This document shows, one piece after another, positions 25,801-37,300 of a stretch of 64,000 bases of DNA. A model generated the notes under the pieces. The model worked only from the letters and a program-made list of their open reading frames with translations, was not told where the DNA came from and ran no database searches. Each line of letters opens with the position of its first letter. The stretch's first letter is position 1. The DNA comes from Strix aluco (Eukaryota > Chordata > Aves > Strigiformes > Strigidae), in contig NC_133943.1 in the NCBI RefSeq assembly GCF_031877795.1, positions 8,115,001 to 8,179,000 of the forward strand, written 5' to 3'. The translations under genes were made by a program, and so were the position numbers.

Positions 25801-28008
25801 CTTTGCATGTTTTGTCTTCCACAGCACTCTGCAAATGCTAATTAGTCTTCTCAGCACCTCAGCTAGATAAGGGATCCCTGTTCCTATCTTTCAGATAAGG
25901 AAAGTAGCAAAACTTGTTTCAAACAATCTCCTTCCTCCCCCACAAAGATGGAGTCCATGGCACCCACCTCTGCAGCCTGTGCTTCTGCATCCTCTTTCAC
26001 TAGAGGTTGTGAGGGGGCCTCTTTGACTGGTCCCCGAAAAAACACAAGGACATCTATGACCGTGAGCTGAAGCAGCTGGAGGAAAGGCCTGGATGCCATT
26101 GCCACAAGCTCCAGGGCTGCAGTGCAGTGGGAGCAGGCACCTGGCTGAGATGCTCACAGTGAGAGAGGGAGCCCTGCTCTTCCCCAGCCGGGGAGATCGG
26201 TGCCTAATCAGGCTGCAGAGCAAGTTCAGTTATTTTTTTTTCACGGTGCCAGGCATGTCAGTGCTGTCAGAGCAGGCAGGGGTGCTCCATACCTGTGGAA
26301 AACGAGGCTGGCTGCGGGTTTGTGCTGTGTAGAGCTTGGTGCCTTTTGAAGCTATATTTAGTTGGTGACATCTGTAGGCGTTTGAGTGGAGGATTTTAGG
26401 GGCTGTTTTGAAAGCACTTGCTCTTCCTACACTATCAGGAAAGTTTAAAAGCCTTGTGGCAAACTTTGTGTTGTGGAACTGGGATTCTCAATGAAGTGCA
26501 CGTGGAATAAGTGAGGGACATGTGGGACTGCTGCTGCTCATGGGGGGAGGCAGTGCATGTGGGCTGGGGAGGTTCTGGGGAGAAAGAGGAAGATTTGGGG
26601 ATCTAACTGAGAGCTTGGACTCTCCCAAGGGTGAAATCCCCACAGAGGAGCCTTAGGGAAGGGGTGCACGTGGGTCTGTCATGCCATGTCTGACTCTGTC
26701 ATATTGACACTTCAAAGCCTCCAGCTCTGAGCAAGGCTGGGCCAGCAGGATGAATCACAGGTTTCAAGGCTAGGAAGGGGACCGGTTTTGATCATCTAGG
26801 CAAAGTTGTCCTGCCTTACGCAGGAGATCAAAGCCAGCTTTGAGTGAAGCTGGGTAGGCTATTCCGGGTGTTTCCCAGGGCATCCCAAGATAGCCTCTGC
26901 TGTGCCTTGGGGCTCTCTCTTCACTTCCCTCCCACCCTTGCCCCCCACCCCAGTCTGGGATGCTTTTCTTTGAAACAAAGCCAGCGGAGTCAGCAGAAAT
27001 GGTTGCTCCTGCTGGGCGTGTGGCATCTGGCATGGGCTGCCCCTCGAGCCAGGGGCCAGCGGGCTCTCCTCTCCCTGCGGAGCACTGCTGTTGGAGAGGG
27101 GACCCTTGTACGTGCTCCTCCTGGGGCTGGTGTGTGTGAGGCAACAGCATGCTGCTCTCTTGGACTCTGTGCGTGCCCTGCGTGAGCCTGGGACCTGGGA
27201 CCTTGCAGCCGAACCTGGGAGGGAGAAAACAAGTCAAATTTCTTTTTCTGCTTGTAAGGAGGTGGTGTATGAGCAGGAGCCAAGACAGGTCATGGTGGGG
27301 CTGAAGTCCTGTGTGAAGTCTGCAGTGGTGTGAACCCCAGCAGTTCCACTCTGGTACCTTAAAACACCCAAGAGGCACTCAAGTGCCTAGATACTTTTGA
27401 CCGTAGCAGGATTTAGGCATTTCCCAGATCCGCCTCCTTCTCTCTGTATGTTCCCTCTTGTGAACTTGCTGCCCCGTGCTGGGATGCACTGGAGATCAAA
27501 GCATGAGCTGAACAGCGCCTGTGTGCCACAGGCTTGCGCGTCCCTCTGTCAGAGCTTTCCTCTGCTCCCTGGGGAGGGCTGGCCGCCTTGGTTCAGTGAT
27601 GGGCCTTGCCTGTTCAAGGGCATGTTTGTTTTGCTGTGCATAACAGCAGATCAGGTTCTGTGTGGCACTTTACAGAGCGACCTTAACTCCTCACCACCCC
27701 TCCTTCCTGGCTGGCAAGGCCAAGTGGGGAGGGCTGAGCTAAGTCAGGGAGTGCCTTCCTGTGGTGGGACGGGGTTAAAGGTCTGTTTCTTGGCCACCTG
27801 GATTGATCAGGAGTCATCTGATCTTGATGGGGCCCTTCTGAGACCCAGGTCAGAAGCTGGCTCTGTTTTCTGTTCACCTTTTCCTCTCAGCCCTCCTTTG
27901 CTGAAAGGGGAACTGGCTTGCTTCCCACCTGCTTCCCTCCAGAGCTAACACCTCCACGAGCCTCAGCTGTGTTTTAAGAGTTTTGTTCTCCTCCTCCTTC
28001 TTTTGCAG

Positions 28009-31000
28009 AACATACAACTCCTGCGAAAGTGGTGAGGGCTGCCAACCCGAGACAGCGGAAGGGAAGCAAGGTAAGGCTGTGCTGCTGTCCCCCTCGCTGG
28101 CCACCAGCTTCTGGCACAGTTGTCAGTGCTGCGTGAGCATCTTGAGGGTCTGGTGAGCAGACTGCTTCCTTCACAAGCCTGGCTGTGGAGGGGTTGATGT
28201 GCTGACCTGGCCACTTGCAAGAGCATGGAGGAGAACATCCTGATTCTCCCATCTCCTCTTCAACGTTTTAGTGGTGTTGCATGCTGCCTGGACTGATTTT
28301 CTGCCCAGCTAGGCTAGGGGTGACTTTCTCACCTCCCCTCTTGCAGGGAGGTGCTTGGAGCACGGTACTGGATGTGGAAAGACTCTCCCCCCACACCCAA
28401 GGACACCCTAAGTCCCTTGTGGGCTTAGCCAATGCTTTGCAGTGCAGACAGGGCAGTGCCGTGATGGAGCGCTGTGTCCACAGATCCTTTCTTCCCTTGT
28501 GCAATCTGTTCTTTACTGGCACACGGAGAGTCAGGGTAATTGATTTCAAACAAAGAGACTCTTTTGGAGGAACGAGGGCAGTCTGTTCCAGAGGATAAAT
28601 GTGATGGAGGGACAGTTGCTTCTGAGGATGTTGCATGCAGTTGGGGCACATCTAGGGACATGGGCTGTTGGTGTTGGCTCCCAGCAGCCAGTGAAGACAC
28701 CTCTGAAACTTGATATGGCTTTCCTTAACTGTTCCATCTTGGGGAGAGGAGGGCCCTGGGGCTGGAAGGTGCTCCTGTCTGTGAAACAGGCATGGTTCTG
28801 CATTGGAGGTGGCTTTCCCAGGAAACTACCTCCTGGGGAGAAGAGCATGGCACTTGAATGTAGAGATATGATCTTATGGGGGACTCGGGGACTCCAAGTT
28901 AATTTAGAAATAACCCCACAAGGGCAAGGAGTAGTTTCTGTGCTCAGCCATGATTCGTCATGTACCCGGGCAGCTGTTTGGGTCCTTTCCTTTCTGCCCT
29001 GCAGGTCCTCTCTGAAACCTGGAGGAAGTAGAAATGATGGTAGTGGCCAGCTCACTTATTCAGCAGAGAAGTGACTGGTGGTCCCCCATGCGGCCATGGG
29101 GTGTGTGGGACGAGGGAGCTCCTATCACCATCAGATACCTCTTTGAATTTCCCTGTCAATTCTACCACATGATCCCTTTGCTTTGTTGTTGCCAGCACTT
29201 GGTTGCAGTTGGGCACTTAAGCGAAGCTCTGCCTGGTGTAACCTGCCACTGGGTGGAGGCAGCTTCTTTGATGGGGTGTAGTTGGTTCAGGGGGATTGAG
29301 GATGCTGAAAGCTGTGTGCTTTGCCTGTCCAAGGGACAGGGCTATGATGAGTGAGTTACCTCAGGCAGCTTGGTGCCAAATGCTGCTGCTGGGGCAAAAA
29401 GTTTGGTGGGAGCTGGGAGGCTGATAGCTTACAGGACTGGTGGCAGCCTCGTTACAATCTCTGATAGACTTGTCTGCAGTTATTTGGGATTAATTTGGGT
29501 GCCTTGCTTGGGTGGGGGGAGGAGCTGTTTGTATGCGGTGTGGGTGCCACCCCCAAACCTCCCGGGGACAGCTGTCTGCAGGGCAGCAGTGGGTGGTGGC
29601 GGTGTGTCTGGAAGGGCTTCTGGCTGCTGATGCAGGGAATAGCACCCGCAGCTTGTGCACTAATGAGACCTTTCTCTTTGGATACAAGGTTGGTGACTTC
29701 GGTGATGCCACAAATTGGCCAACACCTGGAGAAATAGCCCACAAGAGTGTCCAGGTGAGAACACAAAATCGCTCTGGTGAGCAGGATAAGGCCCTGACAG
29801 ACCCTCCCCGTCCCTTTGGAAGCACTGGCTGAGCCATTTGGGGTGCTGAGTGTCAGTGCGGAGGCAGCCAGGAATAGCGTGCAGGGGATTTCCTTTTAGG
29901 GCTGCTCTGTGTGTTGGGCTCCCTCCCTCAGTGCTATTCTGGGAGTCTGGAGCCTGGTCTAAGCCCCCCTGGCTGGGTGAAGCAGGTAGGGCAGCTCCCA
30001 GACCTGCTCTCCTCAAGGCTGCTCAGTGCAAGAAGGGGGCTGGGCAAAAGTCAAGACTTCCACAGGAGAAACTGAAAACACACGAGAAAGGGCTGGTGTG
30101 CCTGAGGGGCATGGCCTTCCTCTCTTGCTATGGACATGTGTGTCATTGAAACCTTTCTATTTTTGGATGCTGCTTTGCCAGCTCCTGGCTGACTGTCAGG
30201 GCATGAGGGTCAGTCACCCTTTTGCCTTTGGGGCAGTCCGGTCCCTTGTAGGACACCCCCATCCAAGGAGCACCAGGCCTTCCTGGCAGCCCATCTCAGT
30301 AACTTCTGTGCCTGGGGATTGTGTCTCGCCTCGAGTACTTCACAGCATCTGTAGAGGCCCTTGCCCTGCTCAGATACAAGCCCTTCCCCAGGAACAGAAC
30401 AGCTCTGGGGAGGCATGGAGCAGGGATGCTCCCAGCCTAGGGCAAGGTCCTCCTGTTCCTGCCTCTGCCGGGACAGCTGGGGTCTGCCTCCAGCTCTTCG
30501 TTCCTCCCACCTCTCACATCTTTCCTGCACTGGTATGTCTCCAGCAGCCGCACAAAGCACCATCTCTCCGGAAACTGCCTGTCAAGAAAGACATGAAAGA
30601 GCAGGAGAAAGGTGATGGGAGTGATGGCAAAGAGAGCCTGAAAACCAAATCGGATGAGTCTGGGGAGGAGAAGAATGGTGATGATGACAACCAGAAGTCA
30701 GCCCAGAAGAAGAAAGGTAGGGCAGGACCTGGTGGGGGCTGTCCCCTCCCTCTACCGCCTTCCCGGGGGCCTTACTGCAGGACACGGTCCCAGCATGGGG
30801 ACAGCTGTGGTGAAAAGGTGTTTGCAGGCTTTAAGGGGGCAGTGTGTCATTTTGGTGGGAGCAGGGCCCAAGTAGGGGAGTCTGTGTCTAGGGAGTGTGG
30901 CAGTAGCCTGCCCTCTCGTGTGTGCTCTGTGGTGGCACAGAAAAGCCCCTGACTGTGAGTTGCACCAGCCGTGGTTGACACGTGAGCCTTGGTGGGCAGA

Positions 31001-31388
31001 AAGGGGCAGAGGAAGGACAAATGCCGTGAAGCAACAGGGGGTGGCGGTCTGTCATGTCCCTCCATGCCCAAGAGTCCAGGTTGGAGCCTTTCTGCATCCA
31101 AGCCTGGAGGGATATCTGAGGACAGGGTTGGTCCAAAAGGCCCTGCTGCTGCTTTCTCTCCTCCATGTGTGGGGGCTGTGTGGCAAGAGGGGGCTGCAGG
31201 GGACGAAGTAGATGTGCTCTGAACCTGTGTCACACCCAAACCCTGTCCTTTTGCAGGCAACAAACACAAGTGGGTCCCTTTGCAGATAGACATGAAGTCA
31301 GAGGTGCCTAGGGACAAAACGGCCTCTCGGAACAACCGGCAAAACGAGCAGCACAGGCACCCCTCCAACAACCGCAGCGAGCTGAAAG
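28009..31388 (+). CDS. LARP1: LARP1 N-terminal exons (28009-28070, 29689-29754, 30545-30716, 31257-31388)
   Basis: These four exons encode a basic, low-complexity region. The first gives [15 protein letters not shown]. The second gives [20 protein letters not shown], almost identical to mammals from memory. The third gives a Lys/Glu/Ser-rich stretch with [10 protein letters not shown] and [11 protein letters not shown]. The fourth starts [13 protein letters not shown]. The acceptor of the 66-nt second exon is unusual: it reads GATACAAG with A rather than C/T at position -3 and a short pyrimidine tract (tttctcttt), but the protein match and phase fix it. The introns here (28,071-29,688; 29,755-30,544; 30,717-31,256) show no other conserved feature. 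Confidence 0.95.
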
Positions 31389-34300
31389 GTGGGGGCTGAG
31401 GCTGGGGACCAGCTCTCCCTGCCCTGGCTGCGGGGCAGAGCAAGCCCTGATGCCCAGGCACGGCATGGGGCAGTGGGCACGCTTCCTGCATTCAGAGGGC
31501 TCCGGGTGCAGCAGGCTTGCTCCAGGGAAGTGCTTTCATCTCATAACACTCCTCTGCCTCTTCTTCCCTGTCTGCTGCAGGCTGGCACCCAGACAACAAG
31601 CACGAGCGCAGCTGGCAGGACCACGACGAAACCTCCAGTGTGAAGAGCGAGGGAGGAGCTGTGCGAGGGACCTTCCGGGGCCGAGGCCGGGGCCGTGGCA
31701 GGGGCCGTGGCCGTGGCAGAGGAGGTGAGCGCTGTATATGTGGCCTTGTGACAGCAGGGAGAGAACAGGACATGTGCCGAAGTGTGCAGGGCTCTGTGCC
31801 TGTGTGTGAGAGCTGGGGCTCCAAAGCAGGCTGGGGAGGGCAGAGCACTGTAGGGATACAGGAGAATATTGTGACAGGTCATCCCAGCTCATAACTTGAG
31901 CTGCTTTTAATAAAAGCAAATTATTTCTATTAGTATTTTAATAAAGGCAAATGTCTTTCCGCTACTTAGGCCAAGCTCTTCCACCTGTTTTCTGCCCCTT
32001 GCAGTACCCCTGTGTGCAGGAGTTAAAGCCTACGCAGAGTATCAGCATGCTTCATGTCATGTTGAGAGCCAAGCAGGAGTCATGGCTTGGATGGGGAAGA
32101 GCATCTGCACTTGGCATTTGACAGGGCAGTGTCTGTGCTAACCCTGGCACAGCTTCAGTGTAGGGCCTTCGTGTGTCACCTGGGCTGCCCAGTTGCTCCT
32201 GGGTAAGAGGACTACTGGCCTCTCTTTGGCTTGGTGTGTTGAAGCTTCACTGGGATCCCTTCTGCAGCAAAGGCTGAGAGCAGGAGGATGAGGGATGTGG
32301 GTGGGTGATGCCCCATTGTGGGCTGCCATGGGGGCCCCAGGAACAGTGCAGAGGGAGCTGTTTGTGCAGAAGTCCGGCCCCATCTGGCAGTGCAGTGTCT
32401 AGCAGATCCCAGGGCTCTGTGCTGACCCTTAACTGGTGTCCCACAGGGCACTTTGACTACCAGTATGGGTACCGGAAATTCGAGGGCTCGGACGGCTCCC
32501 GCACCCAGAAGTACGCTAGCAACATCACTTACTACTTCGACAACATCAGCAGCGCTGAGCTCTACAGCGTGGACCAGGAACTGCTCAAAGACTACATCAA
32601 GCGGCAGATGTAAGCACCACCTCTTCTTGTCTGAGTGTTGGTTGTTGGTGGGAAGTTCACAGGTACCCTCCCTGGAGACTGCGCAGCTAATCCCATGGGT
32701 AGGGTTAGAGCCGAGGTGTGTTGACTTTGCCACACAGCTTACAGCGCCAGCTTGCCCCAAGTCTGGGCTCCTCAGGCTGTCTCTCTTCAGCCTTGCAGTA
32801 GCAGAAGGTGGGGGGGAGGATTATTTTCTCAGTGGTGCCCAGAGGAAGGTGGCTTGGAGCTGCCTCTCACTGACGTGTTGTCCATACAGAGAGTATTACT
32901 TCAGCGTGGACAACCTGGAGCGAGACTTCTTCCTGCGTCGCAAGATGGACTCAGACGGCTTCCTTCCCATCACCCTGATCGCCAGCTTCCACCGGGTGCA
33001 GGCGCTGACCACCGACATCAGCCTCATCATCAAGGTGATGAACTTTCCTTCTTGTGCTTCTCACCACTCCTGTCTGAGGCCTCTTTTCTAGATGGGCTGT
33101 GGGTGAGATGTAAGCGGAGCCTTCCCTTGTCCTTGATTTGCTCCCTCCTCCTCTTGGTCCTCCTAGGGAGGAAGGGCTGGGGCTGAGCCACTGAACGTGC
33201 CAAGGCAGGGCCCTGAGTTAACTGGTTATCACTTGGTTCCAGGCTCTGAAGGACAGCAAGGTGGTGGAAATTGTGGATGAGAAGATCAGGAGAAAAGAGC
33301 AGCCAGAAAAATGGGCTCTGCCTGGGCCTCCTATGGCAGACTACACACAAACAGACTTCTCGCAGTTCATCAACTGCCCTGAGTTTGTGCCCCGGCAAAG
33401 CTTCCAGAAGGAGACAGGTGAGCACTGGGGCAGTGTGGAGGGAGGTGTGGCTGCAGTGCTGGTACTGCAGCAGGATTGAGACCCTAAGAGTCAGGAGTGT
33501 TCCCCAGGGCAGGGCTCTGCCATTTGCTTTCTGCTTGGTGGTGGGAGCTGGTGTGGGCTCTGTCCTCAAAATGCTGCCACCTCTGTGCATGGGGAAATGT
33601 GAGAGAGACTGAGGTTTTTCCTCTGCGGGGGCTGAAGGGATGCAGGGAGGGTCAGTCCTGCTTGGCAGTCTCTTGGCTGTGACTGGAAATACTCTACTAC
33701 TGCTGGGCAGAGCAGAGGACACTCATGAACCCAACTTTTCCTTAATGGGTGAGGAGGGTACAAATGGGCAGCAGGTATGGAGCTGTCAACTCCATGTCAG
33801 CTGGGGAAGGATCTGCTGTCCTTCATGGGCTGCCCCCTGCTCTTGTCACCCCATCCCATGGGGGCTGGCAGGAGCCCAGGGCTGAGCCTGAGAGTAAAAG
33901 ATCTTCTTGGTGCTGTTAGAAGGATTAGTTTGGGCAGGAGAAGATCTGTTCCCAGTGGCTCCAGACTGTCATGGGAAGGTTTCCCCGAGAGCAGCAGAGC
34001 AGCTGCTTTAGGGCTTTGTGAGGAAACTGGGGAAACTTTGGGAAATGGTCACCTGCAGAGCTCTTTGGCCACTGGATGCTAGCTAGTCCCACAAGCTGTG
34101 CCATGCTGCCAAAATAACTTCCTCTTCAGTTGAGTGCCTAAAGTACACAAGCCCCCAGGCTCCCTCCCTCCCTCTAAAGCACCTCATGGCTCTTGTTGGC
34201 TCTAGAGTCTGCTCCTGGCTCCCCACGTCCTGCCAGCCCAGTCCCCACCAAAACGGAGGAGGTCAGTAACCTGAAGACAATGCCCAAGGGCCTGTCTGCA

Positions 34301-37300
34301 AGTCTACCAGACTTGGATTCGGAGACGTGGATTGAAGTGAAGAAGAGACCTCGGCCCTCCCCAGCCAGGCCCAAGGTAGGTGGTGATGTAGGAGCTGCTG
34401 GGATGGGGATTTCACAGTTGTCTGGGTGACCTCAATCATAAGTAGGTGGGTTTCAGATCAAATAGTGTCTCTTGGTCATGGGAGTGTTGTCCTAGTTTCT
34501 CCTGGCCCCATCTTGAGACCTGCTTTGGAGCTCTGTTCCTCAGTGGTGTAAATAAGGTGTTCTCCCCAGATGGGCAGCTTCTGGCTGTGGTAAGGGCTGC
34601 CCAGGGAAGTGGTGGAGTCCCCATCCCTGGAGGTGTTTAAGAGTTGGGTTGACATAGCACTTAAGGATATGGTGGAGTTGAGAATTGTCAGTGTTAGGTT
34701 AATGGTTGGACTAGGTGATCTTCAAGGTCTTTTCCAACCTTGATGATTCTGTGGTTCTGTGAAGGGGCAGTAGTTGGGTCTCCAAGCAGTAGACTTGTGT
34801 TGCTGCATGGTCTTCACTCTGTGTTACGCTTTCCCCCCTACCTGTAGAAACCAGAGGAGTCAAAGACACCACAGCAGCAAAAGCAAAAGGACCAAGATGA
34901 ACCTGAGGAGCTAGACTTCCTCTTTGACGAGGAGATGGAGCAGATGGATGGCCGCAAGAACACCTTCACCGACTGGTCAGACGAAGATTCGGATTATGAG
35001 ATCGACGATCGGGATGTGAACAAGATCCTCATCGTGACGCAGACACCTCCTTACCTGCGCCGGCATCCTGGTGGGGACCGGACTGGCAACCACACATCAA
35101 GGGCTAAAATGAGCTCGGAGCTGGCCAAGGTGATCAATGATGGGCTGTACTACTACGAGCAGGACCTGTGGACAGAGCAGTTTGAGCCAGAGTATTCACA
35201 GATCAAGGTGAGACCAGCTGATCTGAGATCGGGAGTGCGTGTGGGGCACGGGGAGCCTTGTGTGCAGCAGCCTGGCAGCCTTGTTGGTGTGGGGTGGAAA
35301 GGGCAGTGCAGCAGGTTACAGCTCACTCGTGGGGTAGAGCTAAGCCGGGATTAGTCCTCTTGCAGAGCTTGGGATTCCTGGTTGCCAGCATCATGCTCTG
35401 CTATATCAGGGATAAACACAGCTCTGTAACGTGGCGTAAGGCTGCAGCCAGGTAAACAAAAGTGCCAGTAATGAGGTGACCTGGAACATGGGGCCCATTG
35501 CTCTGCTGTCTGCCAGGGTCTTGGCAGGCAGTACCAGATCCGTGGGGGGAACTGGGTGTCTCTGCTCTGTCTATAGTGCCCAGCGCTCCCATGGAGACCA
35601 CACTTATTGGGGACGGGTTCATCGATGGCTGGGCTGCACTTGGCCTGTGCTCTTCTCTGTTTTGGTGCCAGTTTGCATAGACTTGGGCTTTTTATAGAAA
35701 GCCCATCTGCTGCTTTGAAACATTTGAGTCCCAACTTGGTGACTCTCGCAGTTGGGGACTTGCCTAGACTCATTCAGTGACGGAAATTATTTTGGCTGCA
35801 AGGTGGGATGGCCTGTTGGAGCTACCAGCTGGGCTCAGTGTTCCCATGTCTGGTACCTGGCACGTTGCTGAAGCGGTGCTGCTGTCTGGGGTGGCAGAAG
35901 CTGAGGGCTGTGGGGAGAGCAGCTGACAGAGGGACAGTGTGTGTTGGGGTTATGGGTCCTTCAAATACACGGGGAGCATTGTGTCCCACTGCCGGTGTGG
36001 CTGTGACAGTGCAGGGAAGAGGCTCCAGGGACACAAGAAGGTGTCAGGGGCAGTGGGGTCCATGGCCAAGCTTGCCTTGAACCTGATTGCACCGGCACTG
36101 ACCTAGGTTGGTAAAAGTCTGAAAAAAGCAAGTGATGGTTAGTGGACCTGCCTCGTAGGATCCCTGAAAGCTTGGGAGCAGCCAGTGGCTCAGATCTGGC
36201 CCGTGCAGTGCCCAGTTTTCTGTCTGCTGCATCTCCCCTTCCTACCTCTGCGCAGCACCCTTCTGGGCACCCAGGCCCTGTGGCTGCACTTGGTGCCCAG
36301 CATTGTGGCTGCTGCACAAGCAGAGTGATGGTCGTGCTGAGCTGATGGGGTGAGGGGAGAAGAGGGCAATTGGTTGCTTCATCATCTTCGTCTTCCAATG
36401 CAGCAAGAGGTGGAGAACTTCAAGAAGGTGAATATGATCAGCAGGGAGCAGTTTGACACCCTGACCCCAGAGCCCCCTGTGGATCCAAACCAGGAAGTCC
36501 CTCCTGGTCCCCCCAGGTTCCAGCAAGGTAAGAGACAGGGGGCACAAATGGGTGGAACTGAATTTGTCCTTATTCCCCCTGGTGAGAGGTACTTGGAGGT
36601 TGCGTAGCAGCTGGGGAGAAGGAACTGGGGCCACAGGCATGTGGGATTATCTTTCCCAGAGCAATGCTCTTCTCTCAGCTTTATGTTTTGGGGCTCCAGA
36701 AGAGGAGGCCCAAAAGCAGGGGTGTCCCAGTTGAGTGAGAAAACCTTGGCAGACTTTCATGTAGCTCCCTGGATGTGACTTTCCTCTTGGACCCTCTCTG
36801 AGTACCTGGAAGGCAGCTGCCTGCTGGGCCTTGTTTGCCTGTGCGTGGCCCCTGGTGCCCTGTCTTCCTCTTGGGGAGGGAGGATCTGTCGCTGCTGTTA
36901 GCCCCTAGGAAGCAGATACTTTGTGAGATCCCTGGAAGCTCAGTCCTTGGATCTGCTGCTCACGCTTTGGGCTGTCTGGCCAAGCTGGTGACATGCTGGA
37001 TTTGAAGCTGCTTGTCTCGGAGGGCTGGAATGTGTCCCTGCACTCCTGCCCCTGCTGCTTCCTGTCTCCCAGATGGATGTTCCTTGGCTGTAGGGATGCT
37101 GTCATGCTCAGAGCTCAGCTTGACCCAGGGTCGGGGTGTTTCTCTCTGTAGTACCTACAGATGCTTTGGCTAACAAGTTGTTTGGAGTCCCTGAACCTTC
37201 AACCATTGCCCGGTCTTTGCCTACGACTGTACCAGAATCACCCAACTACCGCAACGCCAGGACCCCCCGGACCCCTCGCACGCCTCAGCTGAAGGACCCG

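Larger units (their letters stand above)
1..28008 (+). other. LARP1: LARP1 intron 1 (5' part of gene lies left of window)
   Basis: No reading frame in this stretch resembles a conserved protein, and short frames occur on both strands without splice continuity. The first recognisable LARP1 exon starts at 28,009 and is internal: it begins with two bases that complete a split codon and encodes [20 protein letters not shown]. From family knowledge, the preceding LARP1 exon is a long GC-rich first exon, which is not seen here, so this DNA is inferred to be intron 1. It contains an old CR1-like fragment (about 17.29-17.51 kb), T-rich runs near 12,998-13,022 and 19,028, a G-run cluster at 5,393, a motif cluster at 19.7-19.87 kb and two possible small exons (821-892 and 14,290-14,316). 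Outside these I see nothing definable. An unrecognised non-coding RNA cannot be excluded. Confidence 0.75.

Noticed and set aside
30026-30952. 308-residue open frame on the + strand
   Set aside because: It is a read-through of intron sequence around the real LARP1 exon at 30,545-30,716. Only that part matches LARP1.
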